Shown: positions 38,034 to 50,009, numbered from the stretch's first letter. The stretch: DNA of 64,000 nt from Phytophthora colocasiae (GCA_018806915.1 JAGKQI010000100.1:248001-312000), one strand, 5' to 3'. Numbers and translations are program-made. The notes: a model not told the origin generated them from the sequence alone.

Positions 38034-39193
38034 AATGGTACCAAACCCCTCAGCCTTGGCGTCAACACCGTCTGCGATTCCGAGATACTTGGGTTCCAGT
38101 CACTGTCCTCCATGCTGTTCAGCACCGTGAAATATTTCTTGCACGCCACGATGTGCACGTTGGTTCCGCTGTCGAAATACCAACGGCCTGCGTCGTAATC
38201 CTTTGCGGCTCTCTTTACAACTTCGCCCACAACCACGTCACGCTTGTGCCCGCAGTTTTCGTCGTCGTTGTCCTTCTGCTCTGATGCGATCTTCTTCGTG
38301 GGTTTCTCCCCCGAGCGTGCCATCTTCGCGCTTGCCTTCTTCTCCGCACTTGGTTTCTCTTCCAAGTCGGGAAAATCGCTCTTGTAGTGACCCATGTCAC
38401 CACAGTTGAAGCACTTGATGTCGGCCTTCGACTTCTTCTTTGATCCATCACCAGATGCCTTGCCCTTCGGGCCTCCTGAAGCGTTGCCTTGCTTCTTCTT
38501 TCTGCCTTGGTTGCTGCCAAAGGCGTTCTTCTCCCAGTCCTTGCTACGCGTCTCAGCCGTGAGTATCAATTCTCGCACAAGATCTGGTGTGTATTTGCTC
38601 ATGTAGGAGCTAAATAACACTTTTCTACGAAGTTCGTTGTAGCAAACCTGCTGCGGCAGGCTGCGCAACAACATGTCTACCATCTGGAGGTCACTCAACG
38701 GAGATCCAAGCTCCTTCAGCTCGTTCTTGATCCGAAACATCGTGTACAAGTGTCCACGAACGTCTCCGTTGGCGCGCAGATGAGTCCGGTGCAGCTCACC
38801 TTGTAAGCGATACACTTTCTGCGCCTTGGTGGCATCATTCTTCTTGCCTTCGTAGATATTGCAGAGCTCAGCCCACATGTCTGTTCCAGACTCCTTGTCT
38901 ATCACGTGCTGGGCGAGTCTCTTCGTCAGCGAACCCATGATCAACATCTGGATCTTCGCTTGCTTCTTGGTGTGTTCATCCTTCTTGTCTTCACTCCAGT
39001 TTGCGTCGGTCTTGATCTTGCCTTCTGCTATGTCCAGCAGCAAGCTCCTCTGGAACACAATTTTCATGCTTTTCTTGTAGAACAGCCAGTTCTCGCCGTC
39101 CCAGTTGACTGGATTGCCGGAAGAGTTCATCCGGAACGTCTTGCCCGTCTTGCTCTTGCGACGATCGTCATCGGAGTCAGACGCGGATGACAT
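38018..39193 (-). CDS. gag: Copia gag and protease N-terminus
   Basis: 391 aa: a UBN2-type gag (WDGENWLFYKKSMKIVF ... DMWAELCNIYEGKKND ... KVYRLQGELHRTHLR ... MLLRSLPQQV), then a Lys-rich stretch and a zinc knuckle CFNCGDMGHYKSDF, in which the final Cys of CCHC is replaced by Phe. The protease motif WYFDSGTNVHIVA follows. The frame is lost at about 38091-38093, where one base in a GGG run (plus strand) appears to be missing. The next frame continues KYLGIADGVDAKAEGFGTI into pol. Confidence 0.87.
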   Translation of the reverse strand: MSSASDSDDDRRKSKTGKTFRMNSSGNPVNWDGENWLFYKKSMKIVFQRSLLLDIAEGKIKTDANWSEDKKDEHTKKQAKIQMLIMGSLTKRLAQHVIDKESGTDMWAELCNIYEGKKNDATKAQKVYRLQGELHRTHLRANGDVRGHLYTMFRIKNELKELGSPLSDLQMVDMLLRSLPQQVCYNELRRKVLFSSYMSKYTPDLVRELILTAETRSKDWEKNAFGSNQGRKKKQGNASGGPKGKASGDGSKKKSKADIKCFNCGDMGHYKSDFPDLEEKPSAEKKASAKMARSGEKPTKKIASEQKDNDDENCGHKRDVVVGEVVKRAAKDYDAGRWYFDSGTNVHIVACKKYFTVLNSMEDSDWNPSISESQTVLTPRLRGLVPLCSLQ

Positions 39194-39256
39194 CTTGTCG
39201 TTGTAGTGCAGTTCACCAACGTGTAGCGCAGCGCGTGGTACTTAGGCTCGTAACCC

Positions 39257-39436
39257 TAACGGAGCGCGGATCGAACTCACTCACAAACAACTTGTTACAA
39301 TTAGGGTAACTTTCGGACTGAGGACGCACGTCCGCGTGCGGACTCCCTATGCCTTTCTACCATCATTCTGCTTCTAGTTCAAGAAGCTGACTTCAACTTC
39401 ACTTTGTTGTGACAAAAGATGATACGGTTTCCAACA
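39257..39436 (-). repeat. Copia 5' LTR
   Basis: 180 bp. Outside it is GGATC, then Argonaute sequence. Inside, on the minus strand, it is followed by GGGTTACGAGCCTAAG, the likely primer-binding region. Confidence 0.92.
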
Positions 39437-39441
39437 GGATC

Positions 39442-39671
39442 CACCTGAGGTGCAATTTGCAAATGTATCTGTACGCCCACCTAATGGGCAATGGGACTTG
39501 CACCGATTTGTCCAAGCTGTTACTTTACGGAACTGGGGAGTTGTGATTACTGCGAACGTTACTGAACGTGAAGTTAAGAAATTTATCGGCGTCTTAGTGG
39601 ACATTGCTGGAAAAAGCAGTTTAATGTTCGAGGACAGACAACCGTATTGCGTACCGGACCAAAGGCTCCGG
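39442..39671 (+). pseudogene. Argonaute piece 2: linker 2 and start of MID
   Basis: Continues piece 1 in frame after removal of the Copia element and one GGATC: RVMD joins PPEVQFANVSVRPPNGQW, then DLHRFVQAVTLRNWGVVI and IAGKSSLMFEDRQPY ... PDQRLR. The pattern 'P...v.P..G.W......W' is the Argonaute L2 signature before MID. Coding stops at 39671, where the Helitron-like terminal inverted repeat begins. The next Argonaute codon is at 50025, same frame. Confidence 0.85.
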
Positions 39672-39686
39672 GTTTGTAGTTCGAAT
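39672..39686 (+). repeat. Helitron-like element left terminal inverted repeat
   Basis: 15 bp, perfectly complementary to 50010-50024, followed by CTAAGGGGGGAGGGG. The right end, read inward on the minus strand, also reaches a GGGGGG run. Confidence 0.85.
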
Positions 39687-39920
39687 CTAAGGGGGGAGGG
39701 GATGAATGATTTGCACGATAGAATATTATGGATGATTGGTAGGGCAGTTGAAGGTGGTTTCCACTAAGGAAGTAATTATATGTAAGCTGAATGATCGGTT
39801 ATGTGGAACTGCTTTCTGCCTGAATAGTGAGAGGATGAAAACGTGTTGCGTGTTGTGGGGCTGAATGCAGTCAAATGCGATAATGATTGAGTCATGGTGG
39901 CTAAATTGCCTTGATCAGGT

Positions 39921-40646
39921 TTAGCTTGGTGTCAAGCAGTCGCGATAGACACGCATCTTCGTCGGTGCAAAGGAGATGATCGTTCCTGGTCGTGGGAGCA
40001 TCGGATTGTCGGCGTTAGTGTCGTAGATCGACACAGTAAGAAGGAACTTGTTGGTCTCGAACGGATCGTCCTGCTGCGCGTCTTGAAAGACCTGCAACAC
40101 AGGGGAAGACAAATGGTGAGAGCATACGTATCAGCTGAGATTGAAGAATTGCAAAAAAATTACAGCTATTTGTTCTTTCAGCGGCTCGGTTGCTCGCTGT
40201 TCACCAAGATAGATGCGGAGATAGCGCGTAGTGCTATTGACTTGATCATTCCGCATCCACAGGACGCGGCTCTGCACTCGGACAGAAGCCCGAGTTTCTG
40301 CATCGTCCATATTATTGGTGGAGATAAATTATCGTAATTCTTGGTAAGAGTTATGTGTTAGAAATCATAGACAAAAAAAAAGAATCAAAACAGAACCTTC
40401 GATAGTGTCGAAGACTCGACGCTTGTGTAGCTCCATCGCCTTTTTTTACTTCTTGATTGGCGAGACGTACTCACTGAGCGACGACTTGCTGGCTGCGCAC
40501 TCGTGCTTGGCCACTGAGCGCGATGGCGACGGCGGGGATGGTTTACGTAGGACTGTCACGGTTGTAGGCGCTGAAACGGACATTTCGGCAGTGCTTACTG
40601 CCGGTTCACCTACTTGGTGCTGCTTGGTTTGCTTCTTCGGCGGCAT
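39921..40646 (-). CDS. Possible spliced minus-strand gene inside Helitron (OB-fold/SSB-like?)
   Basis: Start ATG at 40646 gives MPPKKQTKQHQVGEPAVS ... SSLSEYVSPIKK. The frame, across a TAA that may lie in an intron, continues MELHKRRVFDTIEG. Further on, other frames give plausible exons, RVQSRVLWMRNDQVNSTTRY then LRIYLGEQRATEPL (near 40280-40150), and, after a GTTGCAG acceptor-like site, VFQDAQQDDPFETNKFLLTV then PGTIISFAPTKMRVYRDC, ending at 39921. The last exon resembles a beta-rich OB-fold. Helitrons of plants and animals often carry RPA-like single-strand-binding genes. Exon borders and function are tentative. Confidence 0.35.
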
Positions 40647-40951
40647 TGGAAGATCAAAAATGGTCGGATGTAGAGAGACTGGATGTTGGTTGCGCAGATT
40701 TTAGAATGGACTGAGCGGCTATTGTGATGTAGGCTGTGCGAGTGTGCGGTACTTCCGATCCCATCTTTCGTTGTACATCACGGTCTTCAAGTGTGACATT
40801 TCTACTGCGGCCCCGTCGCGAGCGATAACAAACTCCATTTACCAAGTATGAGGTAGTACGGGACGCGGTGCTCTGCATGTTGTAGGATCAGAGCTTCAAT
40901 GAGCGACAAAAGCCATAACGGTGGTGTTACGCTGACAGGCAAAATATATCC

Positions 40952-42052
40952 ATGGGTGAGCTGGTCGATGTTGCGCATGCGTCGGCCATTGCTGCTGGCG
41001 CTGTTGAAGAAGCGTTCCACGGGGTTTGGATCGTCGAAGCGAACGTAGCAGTCGGTGGTAAGTGGCTAGAAGTGCAACAGGTGAGTGTGAATGGTCTTTA
41101 CTATGCTGTTGTTTGCACTTAATTTGCTGATCTTCAAGAGCGTGTTGGTGACGATGGCTTCAACCTCAAAGTATGATGTTCAGGTCTGTGACTGTGAGGT
41201 CGACGACCAGACCGGCCTTGGCTGTGGCGACGGTTGTAGCAACCGTGCGGTAAGCATTGATCTACAGCAGCTACGAGTTACTTAATAGTGCTAATGTCAT
41301 CTTGTCACCAGATGCACTATGAATGTGCAGTCGAAAGTTGCCCTTGTGGATTAATGTGTACAAATCGCCAACTACAAACCGGAACATCGGTCGCGACAGC
41401 AGTGGTCAACTGCGGTCGGAAGGGTGTCGGCTTAATCGCAATGGAAGTCATTAAAGCTGGTCAGTACGTTGGAGAGTACGTTGGAGAGGTGGTTTGCAAC
41501 AATGAAGCCATGGATCGCTATCAGGTAGGGTGCTTGCGAGTCTGCGTTGTCGAACCTAGTAATGCTAACGCTAGGTTATTACTGTAGTCTTATCGAGGGT
41601 CTAAGCATCGCTACATGCTGCGGTTGAGCGCGGACAAAGTCCTTGACGCCACCCGTTTTGGTGGCCGAACACGCTTTATAAACAACTCATGTGATCCTAA
41701 CTGTTCATTTGAAAAGTGGAACGTTCGTGGTCTCGAGCGATGCGGTGTCTTCACGATCCGAAAGGTGCGAGCGGGTGAGGAGCTGGCAATCGACTATCAG
41801 TTCCAGTACGTTGCTAATGAGGTGCGGTGTGAAGATGGTTTTCTTTCCGTGTACCAGTCACTTTAGGTGTGGTAACATGATTGTGTTCGTGGCTAGCAGC
41901 AAGTCGAGGAGTGCTTCTGTGGCTCTCGCAATTGCAGAGGTGCCATTAGGTGGCGAAAACGCAAGCGACAGCGATCTGATCAGGGGACGAACAAGCGGGT
42001 TATCCAGCTTACTATTGACCGGTTTCTTGTAAAGCAGGAGGTGGGCAACTGA
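40952..42052 (+). CDS. SET-domain histone lysine methyltransferase (spliced, Helitron cargo)
   Basis: Five exons with short introns: 40952-41080, 41139-41249, 41312-41524, 41588-~41821, ~41900-42052 (introns of 58, 62, 63 and ~78 bp, GT...AG; the last donor is uncertain). About 279 aa. Exons 2-3 hold an AWS domain (CDCEVDDQTGLGCGDGCSNR, then YECAVESCPCGLMCTNRQ). Exons 3-4 hold SET (GRKGVGLIAMEVIKAGQYVG, GEYVGEVV, then RFINNSCDPNC and GEELAIDYQF). Exon 5 holds post-SET (ECFCGSRNCRGAIR) and a basic tail. AWS-SET-postSET is the H3K36 (SET2/NSD) arrangement. The usual NHSC motif reads NNSC, so activity is not assured. It lies head-to-head with the putative minus-strand gene. Confidence 0.82.
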
Positions 42053-42329
42053 CTTCACTACTGCTGTCGCCACCATTGAGCGGGAGCTCGACAGGCGAAT
42101 CTTCTTGTTACTTTGTGGATGCACAGAAGCAACAAAGCTGCTTAGTAAATAACTTTCACCTTCTTGTATGATACATTGACGATATTATATCTTCCATGCC
42201 TGAGGCAATAGTTTTACAGATACCAGCATAGCATCCCAAGCGTTGGGAACATGTCAATACGCGTTACGATAGTCCGGCGGTGGACTAACGTTTGGGTTTT
42301 TACATGGTTTCGCACTTGCTTAATTTGAA

Positions 42330-42990
42330 GTGCTTTGCTACTCAAGTTGAAGTTGTTTGGAATTTAAACGTTGGATGAACATTTATGTGTATTAAGAGGT
42401 GTTTGGGGTCGTTGTCGTTGTGCTTACTACACTGTACGAGATTCACACTAGTTCGTCTCGCTTCCGTATCTTTCATACAAAGCCACTACGACTCTCACTG
42501 CTGACAAAAGACGCGAGCGGAATAGGTTGTCTGCACAGCGACGTCGAGCCCGCGAGACACAAGACGTTGATGTTGTGTTCGTGATAGCGCGGTTGAGTAC
42601 GCCAGACAGGGTTGCGTCTCGATAGCTGAGAATGTGTCATGACGATTTATGTCGAACGGTGGACAATTTCGTTTACTGGATGTCATTATTGCTCAAGTTG
42701 AAGTGCTTTGAATGGTCATCGGTGTGCCGACATCGTTAGTGTATAACGGGTTGACGTTGTCGTTGGTTAGTATGTAGTACGTAATGTCACACTAGATTGT
42801 CTGAGATAGTGTCCGAAAGATCGAATAGTACTATTGACTGTCGTCTAAGTCACGCAGCGTCGGTATGACTCTTACTGTGGACGAAAGGCGTGAACGGAAT
42901 CGTTTATCGGCTCAACGTCGACGTGCCCGCGAGACAGTAGCGGCAGGAAATGATAGGCGTCGTCGCGATCGAGAGGGTCATCGCCGTCGT
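42330..42990 (+). repeat. Tandem duplication of the Helitron Rep 5' region
   Basis: A block near 42330-42600 and one near 42690-42990 are related: CTCAAGTTGAAG, a GTTGTCGTTG region, then the start of the Rep ORF (ACGACTCTCACTGCTGACAA at 42488 versus ATGACTCTTACTGTGGAC at 42865, both leading into a basic RERNRLSAQRRRARET peptide). The upstream copy lacks the ATG and is truncated. Copies are diverged, so the duplication is not recent. Confidence 0.6.
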
Positions 42991-45900
42991 CGGATAGCGT
43001 CGGCGGCTACTACTGTTCCAGCTTGCCTTTTGTCTACACCAGCACATGGAGAACCAACCCGTTCTACCGGTGGGCAATGCTCTGAACACCATCACGCATG
43101 GGACGATGATGCAATTCCAAGATTACACCCCGTGTCCGACGAGGCGAAGAACGCCACGCTGCAGCGCCTGCAGCTGGCGCTTGGAGCTGACGGACTCGAC
43201 GAGACCGCGTGTGCGGTTTGTGACCGTAATGTGTTGTGGAAGTCAATCCGTCTCGTGGATGTTACTGATCGCGATCGCATCGAGAAAATGCGTCCTGTTC
43301 TCGCAAGCAATGATGATGACTTGCCGCAGCACCTCATAGCCGAGTACGATTGCTCGCAGTTGCACTCGTGCTTGAATAGCATGCTACTGTCGAGAGCAGG
43401 GATTCACGAAGCTGGGTTTGTTCAAGTTTGCGAAGAATGCAACGACAGTTTGTTGAAACAGATTGTACCGAAATTTGCGATTAAAAACGGATGTGCAATT
43501 GGAACGCTGCGGATACAGTTCGCGGACGTTACACTGCCGGAGCGATTGAACACACAGCCTGTATCTGTTGTCTGTGTGACGCGTGTCATGCGTGGGGGCG
43601 CCCATCGCGCGATCCGATCGCACTGCCTAGCGTTCGACGCCTCACCAGGTCCAGCGGCGACGCTTCTACCAATCCCTGTTGGAAGCATATCGTGTTGTGC
43701 TTGCTGGACCCTTCACTACGGAACAACATGCGCGTGTACGTGAAATGCACCGCGTTCGACGCGAAGTTGTCGACGACTTGCTTATTTTTTACAAGGAGCA
43801 CAACCCATTGTACGCATCCATTTCCGTTGTCAATAGTTCTGGTCTTTCGGTTGACGCGGTCGCCGAAAATTTAATCATTGAGGTCGCCAATGCTGCTGCG
43901 GAAGTCGCCGACATCGACGCAGAGCAGGACCGCGTTGGCAGCGTGACAGATGTGGATGTATCCACACAAGAGGCCGACGTAGTCGAACGTCGAGTGGTTT
44001 TTGTGCCGGACGATCGCGAAGTTACAACGCAGGAGCTGCACGCTGTGTCTGGGCACCCGACGCCGGCCGTGCCTGAACCGCATTTCCTAATACGTCACTC
44101 GACAAAGTTCGCTGAAAAAGATCGCGTGCTGTTTGCACGAATGTGGCCTCATCTCTTTCCGTATGGAAGAGGACATCCTGGAGAGGAGCGCCGCGTTCCG
44201 GTGTCCTTCGAGGCGTGCATCCGGCATTACTGCATGCTCAGCTCGCGGCGATTTGCAGAGGATGAGCTGTTCACTCTAGCGAGCTTCGACTACTTGTCGG
44301 TGCAGAAGATGTATACCCAAGTAGGACTCAAGTGCCGCCGAAATCCAGTGCTTTTTGCGTACAGCGACATCTCGGAGGAATCACTGCTCCAAGCACTAAG
44401 AGAAAAAGAACTTCAGCGAAAAGGTTGTGCCGCATCCGCCAGAGGTGACGACTCGAGTGCGACCGCCTTCCTACGAACGGTTGAGCTTAGTGGCAGTTTT
44501 ATGTGGGGCAGCAACGGTGAGCGGGCGCAATGTCGACGCCGGGCATTCGCGTACCAGGCACGGTTTGGGCAACCAGCGCTCTTTGTGACCCTCACACCCA
44601 ACGTAGCGGATTCGTTTGTCATGGCGTAGTACTGTGGTGTAGCCTCCGTCGATACACTGTTTGATGTCCCGTTGTCTGCGCCACCAGGACGGTCAACTCT
44701 CCATAGCGCAGCCATGCGGAACGACGTGGCATCTGCTAGACTGTTTATACGAAACATTGACGCTTTCATTGAGCTCGTGCTTGGTGTGCCTCTGAAGCGC
44801 ATGAAAGCCAAGCCGTTTGACGGACTGTTTGGGCCGGTACGAGCCTACTTTGGCATGGTCGAAACTCAAGGCGGTGGAACGCTCCACGCTCATTTCTTGG
44901 TATGGCTGGAGAATGCGCCACCAAACAGTGAAGCATTTGACCGAGCGGTAACAGCACATGGTGAGCAGTACTATCGTGATATCGAGGCGTTCACGGACAG
45001 CGTTGTGTCAACGTCGATGCCGTTGAACATTGCTAATTCGTCGTGTGTCTTCTGCGGGCACTCCTACGCGGATCTGCAGCAGCTCTCAATACCGCCAGAG
45101 GCATACGAGGACCCGAACAAGCAGGGCGATCAGCTCCACGGTGAACCGTTGCTGATTCAGTGCGCTGGATGCGGAACCAAATTGAGCTCACAACACGTTA
45201 TCCGGCGCATCTTGCTCGACAGCCGACCGAAATCGTGGCCGGCACAGATGCGACCATACTCCTCGGATGAGCTGAAAGCGGCCGTACGGTTAGAAACGCG
45301 CTGTCGGGGAGGAACGGCAGCAGCGAAGACGGCCATTTATCAACGCGATCTCCATCTATTCGAAGGGACAGACTCAAGTAGTAGCGACGTTTATGGAGAG
45401 TATCTGCGGGGCTTGAATCAGTCTCCGCGCCGGCTCGAGCGGCGAGAAGATGACGCATTTCGCAATGATGGTGTCACTAGAGCATTGGTGATGATGCCTC
45501 CGTCAGTTGATGATAACCGGTTTGCGCCACGAGTTATTGCGTTCGTTGTGTCGGTGCTCGTCTTCATGTTCAATCTTCACTGGTGGTCGCATGCTGTAAG
45601 CTGCTTTAAGAGGAGCCGTGCGTCGACGCCCGGGCAGTGCCGCTACAAGTTTCCACGGGGTCGAGCTGTACGCACGTCGTGCTCGAGTGACGGTGTCACA
45701 GTCGCAAGACAACCACCATTCGAGTTCGTCAACGGCTACAATCGTGAGATGATGCTGGCGTTCAAGTGCAACCATGATGTTCAAGTCATGGTCGGTGGGC
45801 TGGCTGCCCTGCTGCGAATCTACTATGCCACCAAGTATGTGACCAAGATGCAGGAACATGTTGACTCAATCACAGCCGTCGCCCTCGCTGCATTTCAGCG

Positions 45901-48746
45901 TCGCCAGCTACGAGAAGCGCGCAATGAAGAGACTGTATCCGCGAACCGCGCTGCAACTGGGCGCAAGCGCGTAGCATCACTGCTATATGCGATCACGAAC
46001 CGTTGTGAGATCGTTGGACCTCTTGCTGCCTTGTACTTGCTCCGAGGATCGTGCGCATTCATGAGTACCCCGTGTGCTACGCTCCCACTCCGAGCAATGC
46101 TGAGTGAGCTCATTGATCAATCGACGGAAATGTGCGACCTCGTCCAATTACGAGAGCACGGAGAATCTGGCGTCAGGTTCCGTGCGGCATCGTTCCTCGA
46201 CGACTACTTGTTCCGGCCTTCGGCTCTGGGCTCAAGCAATCTGTACGAGTACGTAGCGAAGCATTTTCGTCGGAAGCGATCTGAGACTTCTGCAGAATGT
46301 GCACTTTTCCAACCAGATCACCCTCTCTATGACTCGCACTGTGTTGGTACGCACATCGACGAGATCGTTCCGGTCGTGGTCGGAATGCGCATGCCCTTCA
46401 TGGACTCCGAGACGCCCCATGAATACATTGTGAAGCGCATCCAGTGCGCACTTGTGCTGTTTAAGCCCTTCCGCCGTGTTTCAGACCTTGTGAAAGGCGA
46501 CCCTGCTGATGACAATGCCTGGCTCGAGGGGTACGCGCAGTGGGAACCCACCCGTACGAGCTTTATACGTGAGGTGATGGCCAATATGGACGACTACCAC
46601 CGAGCAGCAAAGCAAGCAGAAGAATGCTATGGCGACGTATGCAACAGCGGCGAGACGCGATAGCGATGGCGACGAGGTTACCGGCACGCGCAACGACGTC
46701 GATGATGCACTTGACCACTCCGCGGCATGCGAGATAAATTCTACTGCTGCGGGAGCCGATGCTTTCTACCATCATCTTTTCGACGCCTGCAGAAATGATA
46801 ACATTGATGTCGACGATCGAAGCAAGGATACGTCTTCACACGATCTGACTTTACCAATTTTCCCCAACGCGGGGTCCAGTGGCGGGTATCAACATCTCCT
46901 CACGCCAGTGGCACGCAGCACGGCTGGAACGGCACCGGACCTGCGTAGCCATAGTTCGCTGCCCAATTTTGCGATAGATGAGCTCCAAAGATTCGTCAAA
47001 TACACGTCCAACGAAGAAAAGACTGAGCCGCAGCGGTCAGAGTCGTTCCGTAACGAACGGCCAACTGAAGTAGTTGAGCTCCTAAAGAACACCCTCGAGG
47101 ATAGCACGGAGTGGGTGTCGCCAGCAAAGTCTTCCACCGACCCGTCGCCGCTGCGGGCGTACTCGTCAATTGGTGAAGTCTCCCGAGCATTCACGCTTAA
47201 CCGTCGACAGCATGCCGCATTCGCTCTAATTGCGACGTCGCTGCTTAAGCGTTACCTGCACCAAGAGCTTTGTGGTCTCAATGCCAACGATGGAAGTGGT
47301 GGTAACTCCCATAGTAGCAACGATACCCGGGTTCGCGATGAGCAATTGCTCATGTACCTTGGCGGTGCCGGTGGCACCGGGAAGAGCCGTGTGATCGATG
47401 CCATCCATGCATTCAGCACTAGTTGGCATCGCGATGACGCCGTCGAGAAGACCGCCCTGACTGGAAAAGCCGCCACACTTATTGGAGGGTGCACACTCGC
47501 CAGCTTCATGATGCGGCTGAAACACGCGATCCAAAACAAGCACTTCGCACCACTTGATATCCTAGTCATTGACGAGGTGTCAATGATGTCCAAAGCTGAA
47601 TGGTTGAAGCTCGACAAGGCGCTTCGGCAGTACAAGTAAGTTCCGGGCGTGCCATTCGGTGGCGTGCACATCGTGCTCGTGGGAGACTTTTTGCAGATGC
47701 CTCCGGTTAAGGCTGACCCAATCTACGTGGATCCCGCCGAAAAACGAAAGTCAACCACGGTCGATGTGGAAGGCTTCGAGCTATGGCGGCGGATTAACAC
47801 CGTCATCATGCTTGACGAATCCGTGCGTTTCAGAAACGACCCAGAGTGGGGAGCGGGCTGTGGCCTCGCTCGTCTCGGCCAGTGGACGCCCGAATTCATC
47901 AACCTCGTCAACAGCAGGGTTCTCAAGTCATCTCACCATCCGCAGCAGCAGCAGCAGCACGAGCCGGCATCACAATTGAAGCTCCGAGACGAAATCACAC
48001 CAGAAGCGGTCTTCGTCACGCCGGAGAATACGACACGCTTGGCCATCAACAACGTTTTCGTAGCCGAGACCGCGTCCATGCTGCCCAACAACGCATTTCC
48101 TATTAGGATAGTTGCTAACTTCAAGGGTGCGCTGAACGGCCTCAGTCAGAGCGATCTGCGCTACGTGATGGACCTCCCGGACAATCGATTTGGACGCATG
48201 GCGCCTTATCTTGATCTCATTGAGGGCATGCCCGTCCAGGTGACGCAAAATGTTGCAATCACAAAAGGGATCGCAAATGGCACACTCGGAACACTCGAAT
48301 CGGTGCACTTCCCAGAGGATACCAGCTTCGGTCTTGTGCAAGACGGTGTAACCAACACGGTTGTACAGCTGCCGAGTCGAGCTCCAGACTACGCCATGCT
48401 CCGCGTCTCGCGTCGGAATGCCTCTGCAATTCGGCCTGGTGTCGATCCCTACCTCTTTCCTGTGTTTTACGCCACTGAGGCGTACCAGAAGATGACTATC
48501 ACGTTGCCGAGAGCCTCTCGCGTCACATCACGTTTTGCATTCATTGCATTACACCCGCTTACCAGTGAGCTTGCGGCGTGGTCGAAACCACCTACAAGCG
48601 CAATCCATGAAGAAGTACGGCTAAACCGACTGAGCGACACCAATCTGGCGATGTTTTATTCATCAATGTCTTCCACCACTGCCACAACGCAATCTCTTTT
48701 TGCTCGAGCTCGCTCAACATCGTGTCCACCTTCGCTGAATATATGA
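42865..48746 (+). pseudogene. Helitron Rep/helicase, four breaks
   Basis: The ATG at 42865 starts with a bZIP-like basic stretch. The frame shifts near 43650-43680. Then: 43679-44629 (Helitron-like N region, LFVTLTPNVADSFVMA, TAG at 44627-44629 where CAG is expected); 44672-46663 with the Rep HUH motif (GGGTLHAHFLVWL) and Y2 motif (YYATKYVTKMQ); frameshift near 46630-46660; 46629-47639 with helicase Walker A (GGAGGTGKSRVID) and Walker B (ILVIDEVSMM), TAA at 47637-47639; and 47649-48746 with VLVGDFLQMPPV, TQNVAITKGIANGTLGTLES and a decayed last motif. A CAG run codes for polyGln near 47942. It would need a helper for transposition unless some breaks are sequencing errors. Confidence 0.88.
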
Positions 48747-50009
48747 TAAGTAGTTAGTAGTCATTATTCGTCGTAACACGGACCTGTATGCACACCCACG
48801 ATGATACGCCAAGTTCAGCCAGTGCAACTTCGAAGCACATGAAAGCCATCCATGAAATCCCACAAGAACGTGAAGACGAAGTAGCTCGCGAACGTCTCAC
48901 AGCACTGATTCCATGAAGTATCACAACAGGTCGTACGCCTGTGTCATGCGTTTGCAGTACACCACTCTCGATCCGCTCACTAGGAAGCAATGCAGTATTG
49001 AACGATACGATACCGTTGAACACGACATGATGAACTCCATGTCCACACCACACTTAATGCTTTAGTAGCTCGTATGCCTGCAGTCCAGTAATAGCACACC
49101 GAACACCAGCGCCACCAAGAACGTCGCCACTATGCAGATGGCGAGAGTGTGTCCAGCGCTTCCAGCCCGATTAAAAGTTTAACGACGGTGTGCCCCCGTA
49201 CATGTCCAAGAACTCTCCAGCAAGCAAACTGGTCCTGCGTCGTCGCGCTTGCAGCGAAAATCTTCATCAGCCGAATGTCCATCGTGCAGGTGACATGGTA
49301 TACACCAGCACCAATCACTTCCGCCACTTAGATACCACCATCCAATTGCGGTTCGTCCACAAACACATCCTCACCGCAGAATCAGTAAGTGTCGAACAGG
49401 TAAAATACCTCTGCTGACGACTGGTGGATCATGCTGCCAATGGTACACTCGCTAACCTTACGGACGCCATTTGCGTTTCATCGTTGCTGAGCGAGCGTCC
49501 AGCCATCTCGTGAGTCGTCAAAAACACAAACATCAAACTCCACGATGATCGCCAGACACTTCATCATCTCCTTTTGAGCTGTAGTGGATGACGTGGCCCA
49601 CGATGTGCATGTCCAGCATGTCCAGCACCTCGCCAGCCAGCCGAACTTCTTGCCGGCCAAAACCGCCATCGCCATGATCGCCTCACTTCTACACCTCGGA
49701 CTGTACGTCCAGCTGCTCGTAGTAGCCCCTATCTCGCCCTTGATGGAGAAGCGTGTGTTGTGGCGTTTACGTCCATGGCTGTCGACTTGGCGGTGCCCAT
49801 CCAGCAGCGATAAATCGTCAGCGCAACCGCAGCGTTTCTTGCTGATACCGGTATTGGAATGTTGCGAAGATGTGGACCACACAGACGTACCCTACGATGT
49901 TGCCGACATGGTGCTCAGAAGTTGCACTAAGTTGCAGTAGCGGTGTTGCACGAAGGTTGAGTGATGACAGACACGGCCCCTGTGCACCCCCCTATGATAG
50001 TTCTCATAT
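48747..50009. other. Helitron 3' region, no gene recognised
   Basis: About 1.26 kb. ORFs of up to ~130 aa on both strands (for example 49478-49882 minus, 49584-49940 plus) overlap each other and resemble nothing I know. The segment ends with the hairpin at 49993-50008 and the right terminal repeat. Confidence 0.5.

Larger units (their letters stand above)
34065..39436 (-). mobile_element. Ty1/Copia retrotransposon inserted in Argonaute
   Basis: LTRs at 34065-34244 and 39257-39436 (180 bp, minus orientation TGTTGGAAACCG...CTCCGTTA), flanked by the 5-bp target duplication GGATC (34060-34064 and 39437-39441). A polypurine tract (minus strand CTTCGGAGGAGGGCG) abuts the 3' LTR at 34245-34259. The LTRs differ at 4 of 180 positions by eye. 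Gag and pol are complete apart from one frameshift between them. Confidence 0.95.

Noticed and set aside
43092..43382. Several minus-strand ORFs inside the Helitron Rep region
   Set aside because: Shadows of the plus-strand Rep/helicase frames; no independent features.
49478..49940. Overlapping ORFs of 134 aa (minus) and 118 aa (plus) in the Helitron 3' region
   Set aside because: They overlap on opposite strands, resemble no family and have no supporting start context; kept only as unassigned sequence.
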